In this document: positions 8,993-17,224 of the stretch, piece by piece
Layout of the letters: each line of letters begins with the position of its first letter
How positions within the stretch are numbered: the first letter of the stretch is position 1
Assembly: GCA_903832085.1 (NCBI GenBank)
Contig: CAIKZZ010000008.1
Coordinates: 1 to 64,000, forward strand
Direction of reading: 5' to 3'
DNA: 64,000 nt
DNA from: an uncultured Pseudomonadota bacterium
Lineage (GTDB): Bacteria; Pseudomonadota; Gammaproteobacteria; Steroidobacterales; Steroidobacteraceae
The notes under the pieces: model-generated
Told to the model about the DNA's origin: nothing
Database searches by the model: none
The model's input: the letters and a program-made list of their open reading frames with translations, nothing else
Made by a program: the position numbers and the translations under genes

Positions 8993-9667
8993 TTACAACA
9001 GCTCAGCCACTCGATTAACGCCAGGAAACCCGGCGTAGTCGCGTGGCGGTCGCCGGGTATCCGGTTGACGGATCGCGCATAACCAGCCAATGCCAAAATC
9101 TCGTGCCGTCTGCAGCACGGGCTCACTATCATCGATCAGCAATGTGCGCGCCGGATCAAATGGATGAAGCCTTTGAAACAGCGGCCAAAACTGCGGATCC
9201 TCTTTTGGGATCCCAAAACTGTGCGTAGAAAATACCGAATCAAAATGATTTGACAGGGCAATCACTGCATCCTTGATGGCAAATGTCTCTGGGTGAGCAT
9301 TGGTCAGTAGCCAGCGTTTTTTTCCGCTCACTGATAGCCTTTCCAGAAACTGCTGTGCGCCTGGCAACCAACCGATCCGCCCACCCGCAGCACGCTTCAT
9401 CACTGAAATATCTAACTCAAGCTCTCGACTCCAGTGGTCTATGCAATACCACTCCAGTCGACCACGCACGGACTCAAAGCGCGGCCGCAAGTGCGCTAAG
9501 GCTTCTTCAACCGTTACGCCCCGCGCCTCGGCCCAAGCAGACGGCACATGGTCCTGCCAGAACCAGTTATCAAAATGCAGGTCCAGCAGCGTGCCATCCA
9601 TGTCGACAAGCACGGTATCAATCGCCTCCCACAGTACTTTTGGTGCACTTTCAGTCATAGTGGGCAT
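8993..9667 (-). CDS. yrfG: HAD-family GMP/IMP nucleotidase, YrfG-like
   Basis: A 224-residue haloacid-dehalogenase hydrolase. Motif I is VDMDGTLLDLHFDNWFW (about 20-36); the DLHFDN(W/Y)FW continuation is typical of YrfG, which dephosphorylates purine nucleoside monophosphates. Motif II is LLTNAH and the motif III/IV region is IPKEDPQFW...LLIDDS. It is cytoplasmic. It converges on the helicase gene with a 4-bp gap and starts 50 bp from the divergent DUF3301 gene, so both promoters must overlap in that short spacer. Substrate preference is inferred from family membership. Confidence 0.82.
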   Translation of the reverse strand: MPTMTESAPKVLWEAIDTVLVDMDGTLLDLHFDNWFWQDHVPSAWAEARGVTVEEALAHLRPRFESVRGRLEWYCIDHWSRELELDISVMKRAAGGRIGWLPGAQQFLERLSVSGKKRWLLTNAHPETFAIKDAVIALSNHFDSVFSTHSFGIPKEDPQFWPLFQRLHPFDPARTLLIDDSEPVLQTARDFGIGWLCAIRQPDTRRPPRDYAGFPGVNRVAELL

Positions 9668-9717
9668 GATATAACGCGCCTACAACAATCTATCCCGCTC
9701 CCCACAGAATTAATCGA

Positions 9718-10056
9718 ATGACCAGCTTTTTATTCGCCATCCTTGTCATTGGTCCGCTAGCGTTATGGTGGCGGGCGAGCATGGAGGCACGGGCGCTAGC
9801 CAATGCAGCTGCCAAAGATGCCTGCCGTGCGGGTGGCGCGCAGCTACTCGATGGAACGGTCGTCTTTAGATCGCTCGCCTTCGGTCGTAACCAGGGCGGC
9901 TTTCACTGCATTAAACGAACGTACATTTTTGATTACACGGAGGATGGCGTGTCACGCCGCCATGGCTTTGTCATCTTGGCCGGCCATGACGTTGACACCG
10001 TGGGCCTTGGGCCTACCCTTGCCCATTCACAACCGAGCGGCCCACCAAGCGCATGA
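9718..10056 (+). CDS. DUF3301 domain membrane-anchored protein
   Basis: A 112-residue protein with one N-terminal transmembrane helix (FLFAILVIGPLALWWRA, about 4-20) and a small cytoplasmic or periplasmic domain containing the DUF3301 features KDACRAGGAQLLDGTV and IKRTYIFDYTEDGVSRRHG. The function of the family is unknown. Its stop overlaps the start of the PHP phosphoesterase gene by 4 nt (ATGA at 10053), so the two are co-translated. Confidence 0.75.
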   Translation: MTSFLFAILVIGPLALWWRASMEARALANAAAKDACRAGGAQLLDGTVVFRSLAFGRNQGGFHCIKRTYIFDYTEDGVSRRHGFVILAGHDVDTVGLGPTLAHSQPSGPPSA

Positions 10057-10883
10057 CAGATGAGACCGACTTGCACCTGCATTCGGACTGCTCCGATGGT
10101 GTACTGCCCCCCAGCCAACTCGTGACCTTACTGGCGCAGGCCGGTATCAAACGATTTGCGTTAACGGATCATGACACCACCGCTGGCCTCGCTGAGGCCG
10201 CAACAGCCGCCCGCCTGCATGGACTTACCGCAATCTCGGGTATTGAGTTGTCTGCCACCTGGCGCGGTCGGACTATCCATGTCATTGGCCTGAATATCGA
10301 TCCTTGCGCACCATTACTCGTCACGTGCATTCAACACCTGCAGTTGCTTCGGCAGCAGCGCATTCAGGAAATCACCCACCGGCTGGATCGGCTCGGTGCC
10401 CCGGGACAGGCCGTACAGATGCAACTCAACACGCTCCATGTGCCCACTCGCACCCATGTCGCCCGCGCCCTATTTGAACTAGGGGCGGTTACGAGTATCG
10501 CGAGCGCATTTGACCGCTGGCTCGGCGATGGAAAACCCGCCTACGTTGCTGCCGAGTGGCCAGATCTTGCCCACATCGTCACACGCATCGTGAGCGCGGG
10601 TGGAACGGCAGTCATAGCGCACCCCCTGCGCTACCGACTATCGGCAGGTCAGCGGCGCCAAATGCTCGCTGAGTTTAAAACTAGTGGTGGCACGGGCCTC
10701 GAGATTGTCAGTGGCAATCTCGCACCGCACCAGATCGAAACATCGCTCGGACTTGCGCTGCGAACAGGCCTTGACGGCTCAGTCGGCTCAGACTGCCACG
10801 ACCCCTCTATCCCGTGGCATCGGCTCGGCCGATTGGCTAAGCTGCCCACAAGCGCAACACCGATATGGCGCCAGTGGTCCTAA
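10053..10883 (+). CDS. rnm: PHP-domain phosphoesterase, RNase AM/TrpH-like
   Basis: A 276-residue PHP (polymerase and histidinol phosphatase) metalloenzyme. The first metal-binding motif is DLHLHSDCSDG (5-15), the second TDHDT (about 38-42), and later ligands lie in IAHPLRY and GSDCHDP. The length and the motif GIELSATWRGRTIHVIG match YciV/RNase AM, which hydrolyses nucleoside 3',5'-bisphosphates and trims the 5' ends of short RNAs and 5S/16S/23S rRNA in E. coli. Co-translation with DUF3301 is indicated by the 4-nt overlap. The exact substrate is inferred. Confidence 0.82.
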   Translation: MTDETDLHLHSDCSDGVLPPSQLVTLLAQAGIKRFALTDHDTTAGLAEAATAARLHGLTAISGIELSATWRGRTIHVIGLNIDPCAPLLVTCIQHLQLLRQQRIQEITHRLDRLGAPGQAVQMQLNTLHVPTRTHVARALFELGAVTSIASAFDRWLGDGKPAYVAAEWPDLAHIVTRIVSAGGTAVIAHPLRYRLSAGQRRQMLAEFKTSGGTGLEIVSGNLAPHQIETSLGLALRTGLDGSVGSDCHDPSIPWHRLGRLAKLPTSATPIWRQWS

Positions 10884-10908
10884 GCGATAGGGTAAATATT
10901 ATAAAGAT

Positions 10909-11133
10909 ATGACTGAGCAAGATGATAAGAACAATAAGAGCCTAGTCACTCGCATCACGCGCTTGCGTCAACTGCGAATTGAACATCGGGACCTTGACGA
11001 CGTGATTAGTCGACTGCAGATGGATTACAGTGTCGATGAATTACAGCTAAAGCGACTGAAAAAGCGCAAACTTATGCTTAAAGACCAGATCACACGGTTA
11101 GAAAGCGAAATCATTCCGGACCTGAACGCTTAA
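10909..11133 (+). CDS. YdcH/DUF465 family small coiled-coil protein
   Basis: A 74-residue, highly charged and helical protein. Its pattern of repeated RL.xLR..H..LD..I and LKRLKKRKLMLKDQI matches the YdcH (DUF465) family of short coiled-coil proteins of unknown function. In related bacteria these lie near unrelated housekeeping genes. It has an AT-rich 25-bp upstream spacer and ends 29 bp before the MscS gene in the same direction. Confidence 0.7.
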   Translation: MTEQDDKNNKSLVTRITRLRQLRIEHRDLDDVISRLQMDYSVDELQLKRLKKRKLMLKDQITRLESEIIPDLNA

Positions 11134-11162
11134 GGCGCCGTCAACCTCAGCGGAAAAAATAT

Positions 11163-12584
11163 ATGGACATCCTCAGTGAAAACATTAATGGCATCATCAG
11201 CAACTGGCTGAACCTCACAACCTTTTTTGAGCTGATCCTGATTGGGCTGTGTGGCTTTTTAGCGTATCTGGCCGGCAACCTAACATCCCGCTGGATCAGG
11301 ACGGGTAGAAATCACGCTGCCTTTGTGCGACTCGGCCTATTGCAGGAAGTTATCCTCATTGCGGCTCCCTATGCCACTGCGCTACTACTGCTATTAGTTT
11401 TGCGCTTTAGCACTGGACTGCTTGGCCACGATCCACGCTTATTAAATCTCGCGCTCAGACTATTTAGTTCTCTCGTTCTGATCCGTGGCGTTGCATTTTT
11501 CTTGCGTTTATCTCTTGATCCGCACAGCCGTCTACGCGCATGGGAAGTGCGTGCCACAGTATTTGCATGGTTTTTTGTAGCCATGCATATATTGGGTCTA
11601 CTTGAGGCATTCATCAGTCTTTTGGATTCGGTCGGGGTCACTCCCACCAAGAACGGCGAAGCACCTCTCACCTTATGGTCATTGATACGATCGCTATTCA
11701 CTGTTGTCTTGTTTGTCATCATCAGCGCGTGGGCGGGTCGCGGCCTTGAGCGCCGCATGGCAACCATACAAGGGCTTGCTCCAGGTACACGCATCGCTGT
11801 AGCCAAGTTTGCCTATGCCTTCCTGATCGGCTTCGGCATCCTCCTGGGCCTATCGGCTTCAGGACTCAATCTCGGCGCACTCAGTATTTTTGGAGGCGCG
11901 TTAGGCCTTGGCCTCGGTTTTGGTTTGCAAGCAATCGCCGCAAATTTTGTGAGTGGTTTCGTGCTGCTAATGGATAAGTCGATAAAGCCCGGTGACGTCA
12001 TTAGCTTTACTGGAAGCATTGGTACCAGTACTGAAGGCTTCGGCTGGGTTCAAGAGTTACGTGGGCGCTATGTAGTCGTGCGCGATCGCGATGGTGTGGA
12101 AACACTGGTGCCGAATCAAAACCTGATTACTAATCAGGTGATCAATTGGAGCTACAGTGACAAGCGCGTGCGGCTTAAGCTTCCCGTACGTGTTAGCTAC
12201 GACGATGATCCTGAAATTGCCATGCAGGTGCTACTCGAGGCCGCCAAGGTCTCACCACGCATCCTGCAAGAGCCCGCGCCGGTTGCACGACTCATGGGAT
12301 TTCATGACTACGGCTTAGACCTCGAGCTGCGCTTTTGGATCGCTGATCCCGAGGCTGGAGTCAATAACGTCCGCTCGGATGTAAATCGAGGCATTTGGCG
12401 TCTATTTAGAGAACGAGGCATCCGTATTCCGCGCGCCCAACTCGACGTGCGCATGTACGATGCTGAAGGCAAAGTTATTGGTCACGCTGCATTACCGGCA
12501 GCAAAGCCACTCGTCGCTAAGAGCAGTCCAGCATCTGGGACCCCTTCCGCGACCGAGGTGCAGCGTCACTTCTTTGAGCCATGA
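11163..12584 (+). CDS. MscS-family mechanosensitive ion channel
   Basis: A 473-residue inner-membrane protein with several N-terminal transmembrane segments (about residues 18-190). The conserved pore helix TM3 and following linker (LNLGALSIFGGALGLGLGFG and then LQAIAANFVSGFVLL) are about 235-275. They are followed by the cytoplasmic MscS beta domain (KPGDVI, VPNQNLITNQVINWSYSD) and a C-terminal alpha/beta domain. The short Pro/Ala/Ser-rich tail (~440-473) is likely disordered. Such channels release solutes on hypo-osmotic shock. The gene is 3 bp upstream of arfB in the same direction. Confidence 0.9.
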   Translation: MDILSENINGIISNWLNLTTFFELILIGLCGFLAYLAGNLTSRWIRTGRNHAAFVRLGLLQEVILIAAPYATALLLLLVLRFSTGLLGHDPRLLNLALRLFSSLVLIRGVAFFLRLSLDPHSRLRAWEVRATVFAWFFVAMHILGLLEAFISLLDSVGVTPTKNGEAPLTLWSLIRSLFTVVLFVIISAWAGRGLERRMATIQGLAPGTRIAVAKFAYAFLIGFGILLGLSASGLNLGALSIFGGALGLGLGFGLQAIAANFVSGFVLLMDKSIKPGDVISFTGSIGTSTEGFGWVQELRGRYVVVRDRDGVETLVPNQNLITNQVINWSYSDKRVRLKLPVRVSYDDDPEIAMQVLLEAAKVSPRILQEPAPVARLMGFHDYGLDLELRFWIADPEAGVNNVRSDVNRGIWRLFRERGIRIPRAQLDVRMYDAEGKVIGHAALPAAKPLVAKSSPASGTPSATEVQRHFFEP

Positions 12585-12587
12585 GCC

Positions 12588-13007
12588 GTGATAGAAATCG
12601 CTCCAGGCCTTGAAGTACCAGACTCGGAAATCGAGTTCGCTTATATCCGCGCCCCCGGCCCAGGTGGACAGAATGTCAACAAGGTAGCGAGTGCAGTACA
12701 ACTGCGTTATCACGCGCTTGAGTCACACATCCTAGACGCCTGGGCACGCACGCGTTTTACCACGCTAGCGGGCCGCCGTCTCACGCGCGATGGCTGGATC
12801 GTGATCACCGCCCATCGGCATCGCACTCAGGAAGCAAACCGGCGCGACGCGCTGCAACGCCTCGCTGAACTCATTTCGAGTGCACGCGAACGACCCAAGC
12901 CTCGCCGGCCGACCAAACCCACCCGCGGTTCGCGTGAACGACGCCTAGAGGGAAAAAAACAACGCACCACCGTCAAGCAGCTGCGAGGACGACCCGGCGT
13001 CGACTAG
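12588..13007 (+). CDS. arfB: peptidyl-tRNA hydrolase ArfB (ribosome rescue)
   Basis: A 139-residue YaeJ/ArfB protein that releases nascent chains from ribosomes stalled on truncated mRNA. The GGQ catalytic motif (PGPGGQNVNK, 23-32) is followed by the conserved KVASAVQLR segment. The C-terminal tail is Lys/Arg-rich (about 98-139), as needed to enter the empty mRNA channel. The start is GTG 12588, 3 bp after the MscS stop, giving translational coupling. It converges on plsB with an 11-bp gap. Confidence 0.93.
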   Translation: MIEIAPGLEVPDSEIEFAYIRAPGPGGQNVNKVASAVQLRYHALESHILDAWARTRFTTLAGRRLTRDGWIVITAHRHRTQEANRRDALQRLAELISSARERPKPRRPTKPTRGSRERRLEGKKQRTTVKQLRGRPGVD

Positions 13008-13018
13008 CCACACGTACC

Positions 13019-15481
13019 TCAACCTTTGTGGGTACGCGTGACCTGCAAAATACTCCCCCGAATCTGCTCAGATAAAACCTTCTGCGCATCCCAAGACACT
13101 TCACGCAATAAATCGTTTGCCACTAAGCAACCGGAATCCGTCAAGGTAACCGCCTGCCGCTCGCGCAATAAATCAAGAAATTGACGGTATAAAGCCTTAT
13201 CAAAAAATTCTGGTGCCTGCAGTTCATAAAGACTCGCAATACGCGTCGCTAGCAGCTGACAGCGTGTCTCAAGACCATCCGCGGTGATCCCGGCACTACC
13301 AGCCGTTAAAATGACGTGTATCGCCAGGTAGTAGCGCTCAACGATCGGCAGCGCTGTTGCTGCAAGAATCGAGAGCTGCACAGCGTTTTCCGAACCCGCT
13401 GGTGGCCGCTGCCAGAGCAATCCTTCAGATGCCTTTCTCAACAAACCGCACTCAGCAAACGCATGCAAGACTTGGCTGACAGCTGCAGACAACTCCTGCT
13501 CGCTCCAGCGTAAAAATAGCTCGCGCGCAACATACGGATAAATACGGCCTATCAGCCTCTGTATTTCGGCAGCGTCCATCGCGTCGATATTTAAGAACAA
13601 ACAGGCGATCAGCGAAGGGAGCGCGTAAGCATGCAGCACATTATTGCGATAGTAATTACTTAATACGGCGCTTTGCGCAGTCATCGTCACAACTGGGCCC
13701 AACTCACTGGGCTGATATGCAATTATTTCCATCCGCTGTGCCTGCTCAAGAATCAGCCTGACCGGTTTGTCAGTGCACCATGCGTCTGGCGAGTAAGGAG
13801 CAAGGCGCGCCAGCGTTTGATAGAGCTCGAGCAAACACAATAAGTCATCCTCCGCCATCGCGCGCTTTGGACGCGATAAGAGAGCAAGACTAACTAAGGC
13901 AATCGGCGAGATTGCAACTGCTGCGTTGATATGCTGCTGTATGCGAGTCGCCAATGAATCCACAGCTTCACCAAGCCACTGTGGCCTACCCTTTGATTGC
14001 ATGCGCCAGTTTTCAACAGTCGCATCAAGATGCTGATCGAGTGATATCGGCTCGCCAAAACTGACGAAAACACGTCCATACTCGCGACGCAATGCCGGCA
14101 GAACACGCAGCAAGCCGCCGATAGTTTCTTTTTCTTTAGCCTGTCCAGACAACTCATTTACATACGAAGCGCCCTCTAACAAGCGCTCGTAGCTAAAGAA
14201 AACGGGCACGAATATAACAGAGCGGTCCGGTCGCGACAGATGACTACGCACAGTCATTGTCAGCATGCCGGTTTTGGGACGCAACAATCGGCCAGTGCGG
14301 CTACGACCCCCTTCGATAAAATACTCAATCGGATAGCCTCGACGCATAAGCGCGCCGAGATATGCAGTGAAGACGGCTGGATAAAGCGCGTCACCTTTGA
14401 AGCTGCGGCGCAAAAAGAATGCTCCGCCTTTTCTCAAGAGCCAACCAATTACTGGCAAGTTAAGATTAATACCAGCTGCAACGTGCGGGGCTACAAAGCC
14501 ACGTGCGTAGATGACGTAGCTGAGCAACTGATAGTCCATATGACTGCGGTGACATGGGACATAAACAACCTGAACCCCTGCACCAGCCAACTCGAGACGT
14601 TCGCCATGAAGAACATCTACACCATCATATAGTCGATTCCACACTCGGCCAAAACCCCATGCCGCAAAGGCAATCATGCGCGGCGACACATGTGCGGCGA
14701 TTTCACGCGCCATCCCGTGAGCGGCTTTAAGCGCATCACGTCGCGCGGCACTGCTGCTACCAACTGCTGCGGCCAACACACTGCGCACTCCACGCGTGGC
14801 AACAACCTCAGCAAGTAGCTTGCGCCGATTTGCGATGTCTGGACCCAGCACTGCATTACGCGCATTCTGAAAGCTCAATCTCAACGCGCTTATCAAACGC
14901 CGCACAGCCCGCCTTGGTTCGGGCTCCAGCTGTAAAAGATTATTAAGCTCGATAGGTTCACCGAAATATAGAAAGGTACGGCGACCATGAATAACGGATG
15001 CGATTAACCGAGTAATAGGTCCCGCAAAACCCCACTGCTCCTTGAAAGCCTGAAAATAACCTCCCGTTTCCTTACCGGGTGCGCGCCCCCAGAACACCGA
15101 CACGGGCATAAAGTCTATGTCCGCCCCCGGCACTGCTTGCACTGCACCTATGAGCTTGACCAACTGCTCGGGCATTCGCCTGTCGATGCGCGGACTCCAC
15201 CAATGCCGCCGAGATTCAAGTGCCACCGTGGTACGCCGCACGTCAGTCGTAGCGCGCAAGTCACCACTAAACGGCGATGGCAAACCCAAATCCTTGCAGA
15301 CGATCGCCAGCACCAAGAAGTCCGACAATGCCCGCCGCTCGAGTACATACACAACTCGTCGGTTGCGATCCCGTAACATGCTCGCCGTGTTAACTGGTAG
15401 CGGCGTGGGTCTGACCCAATAAGAAAAAATATTGGCTACCACACGCAGCATTCCGCGTTCGAAACTGGCGCCAAGGCTCAC
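13019..15481 (-). CDS. plsB: glycerol-3-phosphate 1-O-acyltransferase PlsB
   Basis: An 820-residue peripheral inner-membrane enzyme that makes 1-acyl-glycerol-3-phosphate, the first step of phospholipid synthesis. The HX4D catalytic motif is HRSHMD (311-316) and the glycerol-3-phosphate-binding block FIEGGRSRTGRLL lies near 389-401. A further block (IFVPVFFSYERLLEG) also matches. The length fits E. coli PlsB (~807). The ATG overlaps the stop of the upstream GIY-YIG gene by 4 nt. Confidence 0.96.
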   Translation of the reverse strand: MSLGASFERGMLRVVANIFSYWVRPTPLPVNTASMLRDRNRRVVYVLERRALSDFLVLAIVCKDLGLPSPFSGDLRATTDVRRTTVALESRRHWWSPRIDRRMPEQLVKLIGAVQAVPGADIDFMPVSVFWGRAPGKETGGYFQAFKEQWGFAGPITRLIASVIHGRRTFLYFGEPIELNNLLQLEPEPRRAVRRLISALRLSFQNARNAVLGPDIANRRKLLAEVVATRGVRSVLAAAVGSSSAARRDALKAAHGMAREIAAHVSPRMIAFAAWGFGRVWNRLYDGVDVLHGERLELAGAGVQVVYVPCHRSHMDYQLLSYVIYARGFVAPHVAAGINLNLPVIGWLLRKGGAFFLRRSFKGDALYPAVFTAYLGALMRRGYPIEYFIEGGRSRTGRLLRPKTGMLTMTVRSHLSRPDRSVIFVPVFFSYERLLEGASYVNELSGQAKEKETIGGLLRVLPALRREYGRVFVSFGEPISLDQHLDATVENWRMQSKGRPQWLGEAVDSLATRIQQHINAAVAISPIALVSLALLSRPKRAMAEDDLLCLLELYQTLARLAPYSPDAWCTDKPVRLILEQAQRMEIIAYQPSELGPVVTMTAQSAVLSNYYRNNVLHAYALPSLIACLFLNIDAMDAAEIQRLIGRIYPYVARELFLRWSEQELSAAVSQVLHAFAECGLLRKASEGLLWQRPPAGSENAVQLSILAATALPIVERYYLAIHVILTAGSAGITADGLETRCQLLATRIASLYELQAPEFFDKALYRQFLDLLRERQAVTLTDSGCLVANDLLREVSWDAQKVLSEQIRGSILQVTRTHKG

Positions 15482-15753
15482 GCTAGACTCTCTTGGTGAG
15501 ACGCGACCAGTGCAAGCTTCTGTAAGCGCGTCATACTTTTGATGGCATGTTCACGACGCTGTGCTGTCGCGCGGTCTGGGACTGATTCGAGGTAACGTAC
15601 CCGCTGCGGCGCTTGCCCCCGAAAATACTTGGCGCCGCCAGAGCGAATTCCCTTGTGCTCCTCTAAGCGTCTTGCAATAGAGGTGGTAACTCCCGTGTAT
15701 AGATGCCCACGATCGGTTTCAATAATATAAACCTGCCATGGCACGCTGCTCAT
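15478..15753 (-). CDS. GIY-YIG domain protein (UPF0213/YhbQ-like)
   Basis: A 91-residue single-domain GIY-YIG protein. The motif appears as VYIIE...LYTGVT (8-22) and is followed by the conserved Arg (RRLEEH) and Glu (QRREHAIK) positions. Stand-alone members such as E. coli YhbQ are predicted nucleases, with limited direct evidence for their substrates. The gene is co-translated with plsB through an ATGA overlap; no functional reason for that pairing is apparent. Confidence 0.85.
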   Translation of the reverse strand: MSSVPWQVYIIETDRGHLYTGVTTSIARRLEEHKGIRSGGAKYFRGQAPQRVRYLESVPDRATAQRREHAIKSMTRLQKLALVASHQESLA

Positions 15754-15804
15754 GGCTGAGCCTTTTTAATAAGGCAGGCGCACTGATGAAGCAGACAGGC
15801 AGTC

Positions 15805-16317
15805 TCAGATGAAACGGTCATTGCACGCACGCAAAAAGAGTTGAAACTGGGCGCAAATCTCTGGGATCTGCTCTTGCATGCGATGATCTGCATTCATTAG
15901 ATGAAGAGTAGCTCGATACGTTTGCGCATAGCGCACACTGTTCTCAACCGGCACGATATCGTCACGCCAGCCGTGAACGATAGTAATTGGGCACGTGGCT
16001 GGAATAGGAGTCAACGCTTCATAGCCAAGCATATAAAATGCCGGGGCCATAAGAAATAGCCCCGCTGCACGTACCTGGCGTGATGCCGCCGCTGCGACGT
16101 GTCCACCCATGCTAGATCCCACCAAAATCGGCTGATCACAGTGCTCTTTGCAGTGTTCCAACAGACGCTGTACCCGCGCCTCAGGTGCATCGATCCCTTG
16201 ATAGTCGATCGAGGCTACCCCGTGCCCTGCAGCTGTCGCAAGCTCAGCAAGCGCTACAATTTTTGTTCCCCACGGCCCACTTTCTTTGCCGTGTGAAAAG
16301 ACGACCTGTCGCAACAT
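15805..16317 (-). CDS. small alpha/beta-hydrolase (YqiA/esterase-like)
   Basis: A 170-residue cytoplasmic alpha/beta-hydrolase. It shows the oxyanion-region VVFSHGKESGPWG (5-17), the nucleophile elbow GSSMGGHVAA (68-77) with Ser70 as the probable nucleophile, the acid in VHGWRDDIVP and a C-terminal His in NADHRM. Its size fits the UPF0227/YqiA-like esterases. It reads in the same direction as the GIY-YIG and plsB genes with a 51-bp gap. The substrate is unknown. Confidence 0.8.
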   Translation of the reverse strand: MLRQVVFSHGKESGPWGTKIVALAELATAAGHGVASIDYQGIDAPEARVQRLLEHCKEHCDQPILVGSSMGGHVAAAASRQVRAAGLFLMAPAFYMLGYEALTPIPATCPITIVHGWRDDIVPVENSVRYAQTYRATLHLMNADHRMQEQIPEICAQFQLFLRACNDRFI

Positions 16318-16350
16318 TGGACTGCCTCAGGCTGAGAGGACCCAATCTTA

Positions 16351-16692
16351 TCAGTCAGCTTGGCTCCAGAGCAGCGAATCCATGTCACCGACCGGAGTAA
16401 TACGCACTTTTGCACCACAGACCCGCATGCCATCGGCTAATAACCGCCGTCGCTGCTCACGATAGAGTTTGCTGCCCACTGGAAAGGCGATACGACCACC
16501 GACAGCGACCACACGATGCCAAGGCAGCTCAGGTGCTTGTGAAGCTTTTGACAGCGCATATCCGACGTAACGCGCGGCATTCGGGTAACCGGCCCGGCGG
16601 GCCACATCGCCGTATGACATCACGCTGCCAACTGGGATGGCTGCAACTACGCGCCAAATGGCGACGAGTCGAGCGTTTGTATCATGAGCCAC
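16351..16692 (-). CDS. alkyltransferase-like protein (ATL, MGMT-related)
   Basis: A 113-residue protein with the DNA-binding domain of O6-alkylguanine-DNA alkyltransferase (IPVGSVMSYGDVARRAG, NAARYVGYAL). The acceptor Cys of the PCHR motif is replaced by Trp, giving PWHR at 57-60. This replacement defines ATL proteins, which bind O6-alkylguanine and recruit nucleotide excision repair instead of repairing the base. The start is GTG 16692. It diverges from the small exported protein gene at 16841. With the AlkA-like enzyme it points to handling of alkylated DNA. Confidence 0.88.
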   Translation of the reverse strand: MAHDTNARLVAIWRVVAAIPVGSVMSYGDVARRAGYPNAARYVGYALSKASQAPELPWHRVVAVGGRIAFPVGSKLYREQRRRLLADGMRVCGAKVRITPVGDMDSLLWSQAD

Positions 16693-16759
16693 TTTAGTTT
16701 TCCGTTAATGACGCTCATCAGGCGCACCCGCTTAATCCGACATCAGCCAACGCATCTCC

Positions 16760-16787
16760 TTGCTGCACAGGTTTTTTTCTGTATACT
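16760..16787 (+). promoter_or_regulatory. probable sigma-70 promoter for the 16841/TonB receptor genes
   Basis: A -35 element TTGCTG (16760-16765) is separated by 16 bp from a -10 element TATACT (16782-16787). Transcription would begin near 16794, about 47 bp before the ATG at 16841. The spacer is T-rich. No operator-like repeat was recognised around it. Confidence 0.55.
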
Positions 16788-16840
16788 CAGTAGCTCTGGT
16801 GAGCAGCCAGCAACCCGCTCCGCAGCAGCAACCATACCTC

Positions 16841-17158
16841 ATGCGCAGGATTCGTCACATCACCCCGTTACTGTTGATGGCTGTCTTCTGGGTCGCGCAG
16901 ATCCAAGGCACGCTGCACAGCATTGGCCACCTCAGTGACCCGGTTAAGGTCTCCCAAGAGCGAGTTGTCGGGCATTCGGTACTCTGCATCGAGTGCGTAG
17001 CGCTAGCACAAGCAGGGGCTGCCCCCCTGCACACAGCAGCATGCCACACACACCCGGCCGTAACAGCGCCTATCAAGGATGCTGCTCGAAGTGACTTTTG
17101 TGCGTCCGCAGTTCTTTTATCCTATCGATCGCGAGCACCTCCTCTGACTCTGACCTGA
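16841..17158 (+). CDS. small exported His/Cys-containing protein, DUF2946-like
   Basis: A 105-residue protein with a signal-anchor sequence (MRRIRHITPLLLMAVFWVAQIQG). The mature part has a CIEC pair and several His and Cys residues (HSIGH, AACHTHP) and ends with YRSRAPP, a tail common in DUF2946 proteins found beside copper-related genes. ATG 16841 is preferred over the upstream in-frame ATG 16760 because the latter coincides with the promoter -35 and would precede the signal peptide. It ends directly before the receptor gene at 17225, so a metal-uptake or metal-sensing pairing is inferred, not shown. Confidence 0.6.
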   Translation: MRRIRHITPLLLMAVFWVAQIQGTLHSIGHLSDPVKVSQERVVGHSVLCIECVALAQAGAAPLHTAACHTHPAVTAPIKDAARSDFCASAVLLSYRSRAPPLTLT

Positions 17159-17224
17159 TTGCAACTGACCGGAACCGTGGCTAGCCATGACCCGGACATA
17201 CGGTGCCATCGTTCGGAGTGTTAC

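Noticed and set aside
8543..9082. A 179-codon plus-strand frame over the helicase 3' end
   Set aside because: It is an out-of-frame reading of the Gly/Arg/Pro-rich helicase tail, whose correct frame runs unbroken into the hydrophobic end.
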